Under the pieces are notes generated by a model, which was not told where the DNA came from, did no database searches, and was given only the letters and a program-made list of their open reading frames with translations. The translations under genes were made by a program, and so were the position numbers. 7,821 nt of DNA from Hyphomicrobiales bacterium (GTDB lineage Bacteria; Pseudomonadota; Alphaproteobacteria; Rhizobiales; Beijerinckiaceae): assembly GCA_028865375.1 (NCBI GenBank), contig JAGWKJ010000106.1, positions 1-7,821 on the forward strand, written 5' to 3'. Each line of letters begins with the position of its first letter. Position 1 is the first letter of the stretch. Shown in pieces: positions 6,290-7,821 of this stretch.

Positions 6290-6514
6290 GCCGGTCAACC
6301 GCCCGAGAAAGACCGGCAGCCGGAGGCGAACCGGCGAACCCCGCCAAACGGGGGACGCGACTTAAAGCAACGACGGACCGGGCTTTTTTGGTCTCCGTCG
6401 GCCCTTCCACCGGCCGGCACACCGAAGAGGCTTGTCTATCTTGCCGGGCGTGCGGATCGGGACTCGTCCCTTTCCAAACGATGGCCGAACGATCCGATGC
6501 GCGGTTTTCCGCGC
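6290..6514 (+). ncRNA. Structured 5' leader of ornithine decarboxylase, candidate speF RNA motif
   Basis: Ordered, mostly perfect helices run through this region: GCCGGTC/GACCGGC (6290-6296 with 6311-6317), GCCGG/CCGGC (6319-6323 with 6331-6335), CCCCG/CGGGG (6339-6343 with 6349-6353), CGACGGA/TCCGTCG (6371-6377 with 6394-6400, T6 run in its loop), an adjoining stem 6401-6407 with 6424-6431 (one bulged A), CGGATCG/CGATCCG (6453-6459 with 6490-6496), and GCGCGG/CCGCGC closed by TTTT (6499-6514). AAAGC (6364-6368) can pair with GCTTT in the loop at 6382-6386, a possible pseudoknot. The speF motif is a known alphaproteobacterial leader found upstream of ornithine decarboxylase genes of this type, and this is that position. 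The assignment rests on position and structure. The consensus could not be checked here. The ends are approximate. Confidence 0.6.
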
Positions 6515-6554
6515 CCGGAGGTTCGGCCGACGGCGCAGCATCCGGATTCCGGAA

Positions 6555-6570
6555 CCGGCCTTCGGGCCGG
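6555..6570 (+). promoter_or_regulatory. Stable UUCG-tetraloop hairpin in the decarboxylase leader
   Basis: CCGGCC and GGCCGG form a perfect six-base-pair stem around TTCG. In RNA this is the exceptionally stable C(UUCG)G tetraloop. It lies about 120 bases before the start codon. No T-run follows, so it is not an intrinsic terminator. It may be a structural domain boundary or a ribosome or polymerase obstacle in the leader. Confidence 0.5.
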
Positions 6571-6600
6571 CGGCGGAGTCCGCGGTCGACGGCGCAAAGC

Positions 6601-6681
6601 CCCCCGCGTCTCCACAGCGCGGCGGAGCGAGCGGCGTCACCGATCCTCTCCACTGGTTCGCGCGACGCTTCGCGCGGGGGA
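6601..6681 (+). promoter_or_regulatory. Decarboxylase ribosome-binding site with possible masking arm
   Basis: The ribosome-binding site is GGGGGA at 6676-6681, seven bases before the ATG. CCCCCGCG (6601-6608) is perfectly complementary to CGCGGGGG (6673-6680) and could hide it. A competing local hairpin, CGCGCG (6659-6664) with CGCGCG (6671-6676), would leave most of the G-run free. Two mutually exclusive pairings of this kind are the usual layout of a translational switch. The complementarity is visible and the switching is inferred. Confidence 0.4.
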
Positions 6682-6688
6682 TGCCGCC

Positions 6689-7819
6689 ATGACGCAACGT
6701 ATCCAAGACTTCCTGCGCGCCCGACGCGAGGACGGTCCCTGCCTCGTGCTCGACCTCGACGTCGTGCGCGAAAACTATGCCGCCTTCGCCAAGGCGTTGC
6801 CCGACACGCGCGTGTTCTACGCCGTGAAGGCCAATCCGGCGCCAGAGGTGTTGTCGCTGCTGGCCGGCCTCGGCTCGTGCTTCGACACCGCATCGGTCGG
6901 CGAGATCGAGATGGCGCTCGCCGCCGGCGCGTCGCCCGACCGCATCTCCTACGGCAACACGATCAAGAAGGAGCGCGACGTCGCGACGGCCTACGGGCTG
7001 GGCGTCCGCCTGTTCGCGGTCGATTGCGAGGCGGAGGTCGAGAAGATCGCGCGCGCCGCGCCCGGTTCGAAGGTGTTCTGCCGCATCCTGTGCGACGGCG
7101 ACGGCGCCGAATGGCCGCTGTCGCGCAAGTTCGGTTGCGCGCCCTCGATGGCGGCCTCCGTGCTCGAGCGCGCGCACCGGCTGGGCCTCGTCGCCCACGG
7201 CCTGTCGTTCCACGTCGGGTCGCAGCAGCGCGACCCGCGCAAGTGGGACGCCGCGCTGAAGTCGGCCGCCGGCGTGTTCCGCGAGCTCGCGGAGCGCGGC
7301 ATTTCGCTCGCCATGGTCAACCTCGGCGGCGGCTTCCCGACCCGCTACCTCAAGGACGTGCCGGCCACCAAGGCCTACGGCCAGTCGATCTTCCGCGCGC
7401 TGCGAAAGCACTTCGGCAACCGCATCCCCGAGACGATCATCGAGCCCGGCCGCGGCATGGTCGGCGCGGCGGGGATCATCGAGGCGGAAGTCGTGCTGAT
7501 CTCGCGCAAGTCGCAGGACGATCCGCTGCGCTGGGTCTATCTCGACATCGGCAAGTTCAACGGTCTCGCCGAGACGATGGACGAGATGATCCGCTACCCG
7601 ATCCGCACGCCCGCCGACGGCGACGAGACCGGGCCCTGCGTGCTGGCCGGGCCGAGCTGCGATTCCGTCGACGTGCTCTACGAGAAGACGCCCTACGACC
7701 TTCCGGTCAGCCTCGAAATCGGCGCCAAGGTGCTGATCGAGGGCACGGGCGCCTACACGACGACCTACTCGTCGGTCGGCTTCAACGGCTTCGCGCCGCT
7801 GAAGTCCTACGTCATCTGA
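6689..7819 (+). CDS. odc: Ornithine (or ornithine/lysine) decarboxylase, alanine-racemase fold
   Basis: A 376-residue cytoplasmic PLP enzyme of the eukaryotic-type ornithine decarboxylase family, unrelated in fold to E. coli SpeC/SpeF. It converts ornithine to putrescine, and close relatives also accept lysine. Motifs: YAVKANP with the PLP lysine Lys47, SCFDTAS (63-69), NTIKKERD (90-97), HVGSQQ (175-180), GGGFPT (213-218), EPGRGMVG (252-259, phosphate binding), LDIGKF with Asp286, GPSCDS with the catalytic Cys324 and Asp325, and GAYTTTYSS with Tyr356 near the cofactor. The length is normal and the C-terminus LKSYVI is complete. The start at MTQRIQDFLRARR matches the family. Longer upstream extension has no homology-like sequence and would run through the leader. 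The gene is divergent from opgD and preceded by a long structured leader, suggesting polyamine- or ornithine-responsive control. Confidence 0.95.
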   Translation: MTQRIQDFLRARREDGPCLVLDLDVVRENYAAFAKALPDTRVFYAVKANPAPEVLSLLAGLGSCFDTASVGEIEMALAAGASPDRISYGNTIKKERDVATAYGLGVRLFAVDCEAEVEKIARAAPGSKVFCRILCDGDGAEWPLSRKFGCAPSMAASVLERAHRLGLVAHGLSFHVGSQQRDPRKWDAALKSAAGVFRELAERGISLAMVNLGGGFPTRYLKDVPATKAYGQSIFRALRKHFGNRIPETIIEPGRGMVGAAGIIEAEVVLISRKSQDDPLRWVYLDIGKFNGLAETMDEMIRYPIRTPADGDETGPCVLAGPSCDSVDVLYEKTPYDLPVSLEIGAKVLIEGTGAYTTTYSSVGFNGFAPLKSYVI

Positions 7820-7821
7820 CC

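Noticed and set aside
5028..6365. 445-codon plus-strand frame antisense to opgD
   Set aside because: Low-complexity Arg/Ala/Glu-rich shadow of opgD that ends in the intergenic region. No recognisable domain.
6382..6390. T6 run as an intrinsic terminator in the decarboxylase leader
   Set aside because: The T-run lies inside the loop of a perfect stem rather than after one. Only a weak five-base-pair alternative stem would place it correctly.
6497..6688. Possible N-terminal extension of the decarboxylase by 64 codons
   Set aside because: The extension has no family similarity and overlaps structured leader RNA. The ATG at 6689 gives the standard N-terminus and has a ribosome-binding site.
6144..7411. 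Minus-strand open frames across the decarboxylase and its leader
   Set aside because: Shadows of the plus-strand decarboxylase. The parts over the leader are Arg-rich and have no family resemblance.
1..7821. CRISPR array, insertion sequence, prophage, tRNA or attachment site
   Set aside because: No regularly spaced repeats, transposase or phage motifs, tRNA-like cloverleaf or terminal repeats were seen. Gene content is ordinary chromosomal metabolism.

Overview
The window is high-GC DNA with gene families and domain variants typical of Alphaproteobacteria: a class IV (alanine-racemase-fold) ornithine decarboxylase behind a long structured leader, a short-Q-loop CydAB oxidase followed by a DUF2474 micro-protein, and an OpgD/OpgG-type glucan protein with a twin-arginine signal. 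The genus cannot be named from this sequence. All five complete, clearly recognised genes and the micro-gene end in TGA.

Layout. The first 6.1 kb is read on the minus strand. In transcription order it holds opgD (about 6089 to 4506), prs (4430 to 3486), cydA (3386 to 1986), cydB (1975 to 971), a 32-codon DUF2474 membrane peptide (974 to 876) that starts at a TTG inside the cydB stop, and a class III omega-aminotransferase (810 to the window edge). The aminotransferase is interrupted by an in-frame TAA at 193-195, although its reading frame stays intact on the far side. About 540-600 bp of non-coding DNA (6090/6144-6688) then separates opgD from a divergent plus-strand ornithine decarboxylase (6689-7819).

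Function. cydA-cydB-DUF2474 is a tightly packed operon for a bd-type (CIO-like) quinol oxidase. The cydA stop lies in the cydB ribosome-binding site and the cydB stop overlaps the micro-gene start. prs makes PRPP for nucleotide, histidine and tryptophan synthesis. opgD acts on periplasmic glucans. The decarboxylase makes putrescine. The omega-aminotransferase family can deaminate beta-alanine and other omega-amines. Neighbours on the minus strand share direction, but only the cyd genes form a clear functional unit.

Most interesting parts. First, the decarboxylase leader contains an ordered series of non-overlapping helices, a possible pseudoknot, and an arm that could pair with its ribosome-binding site. 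Its position fits the known alphaproteobacterial speF RNA motif, but a covariance search is needed to confirm this. Second, a single nonsense codon interrupts an otherwise normal aminotransferase. No clearly new multi-gene system was found.
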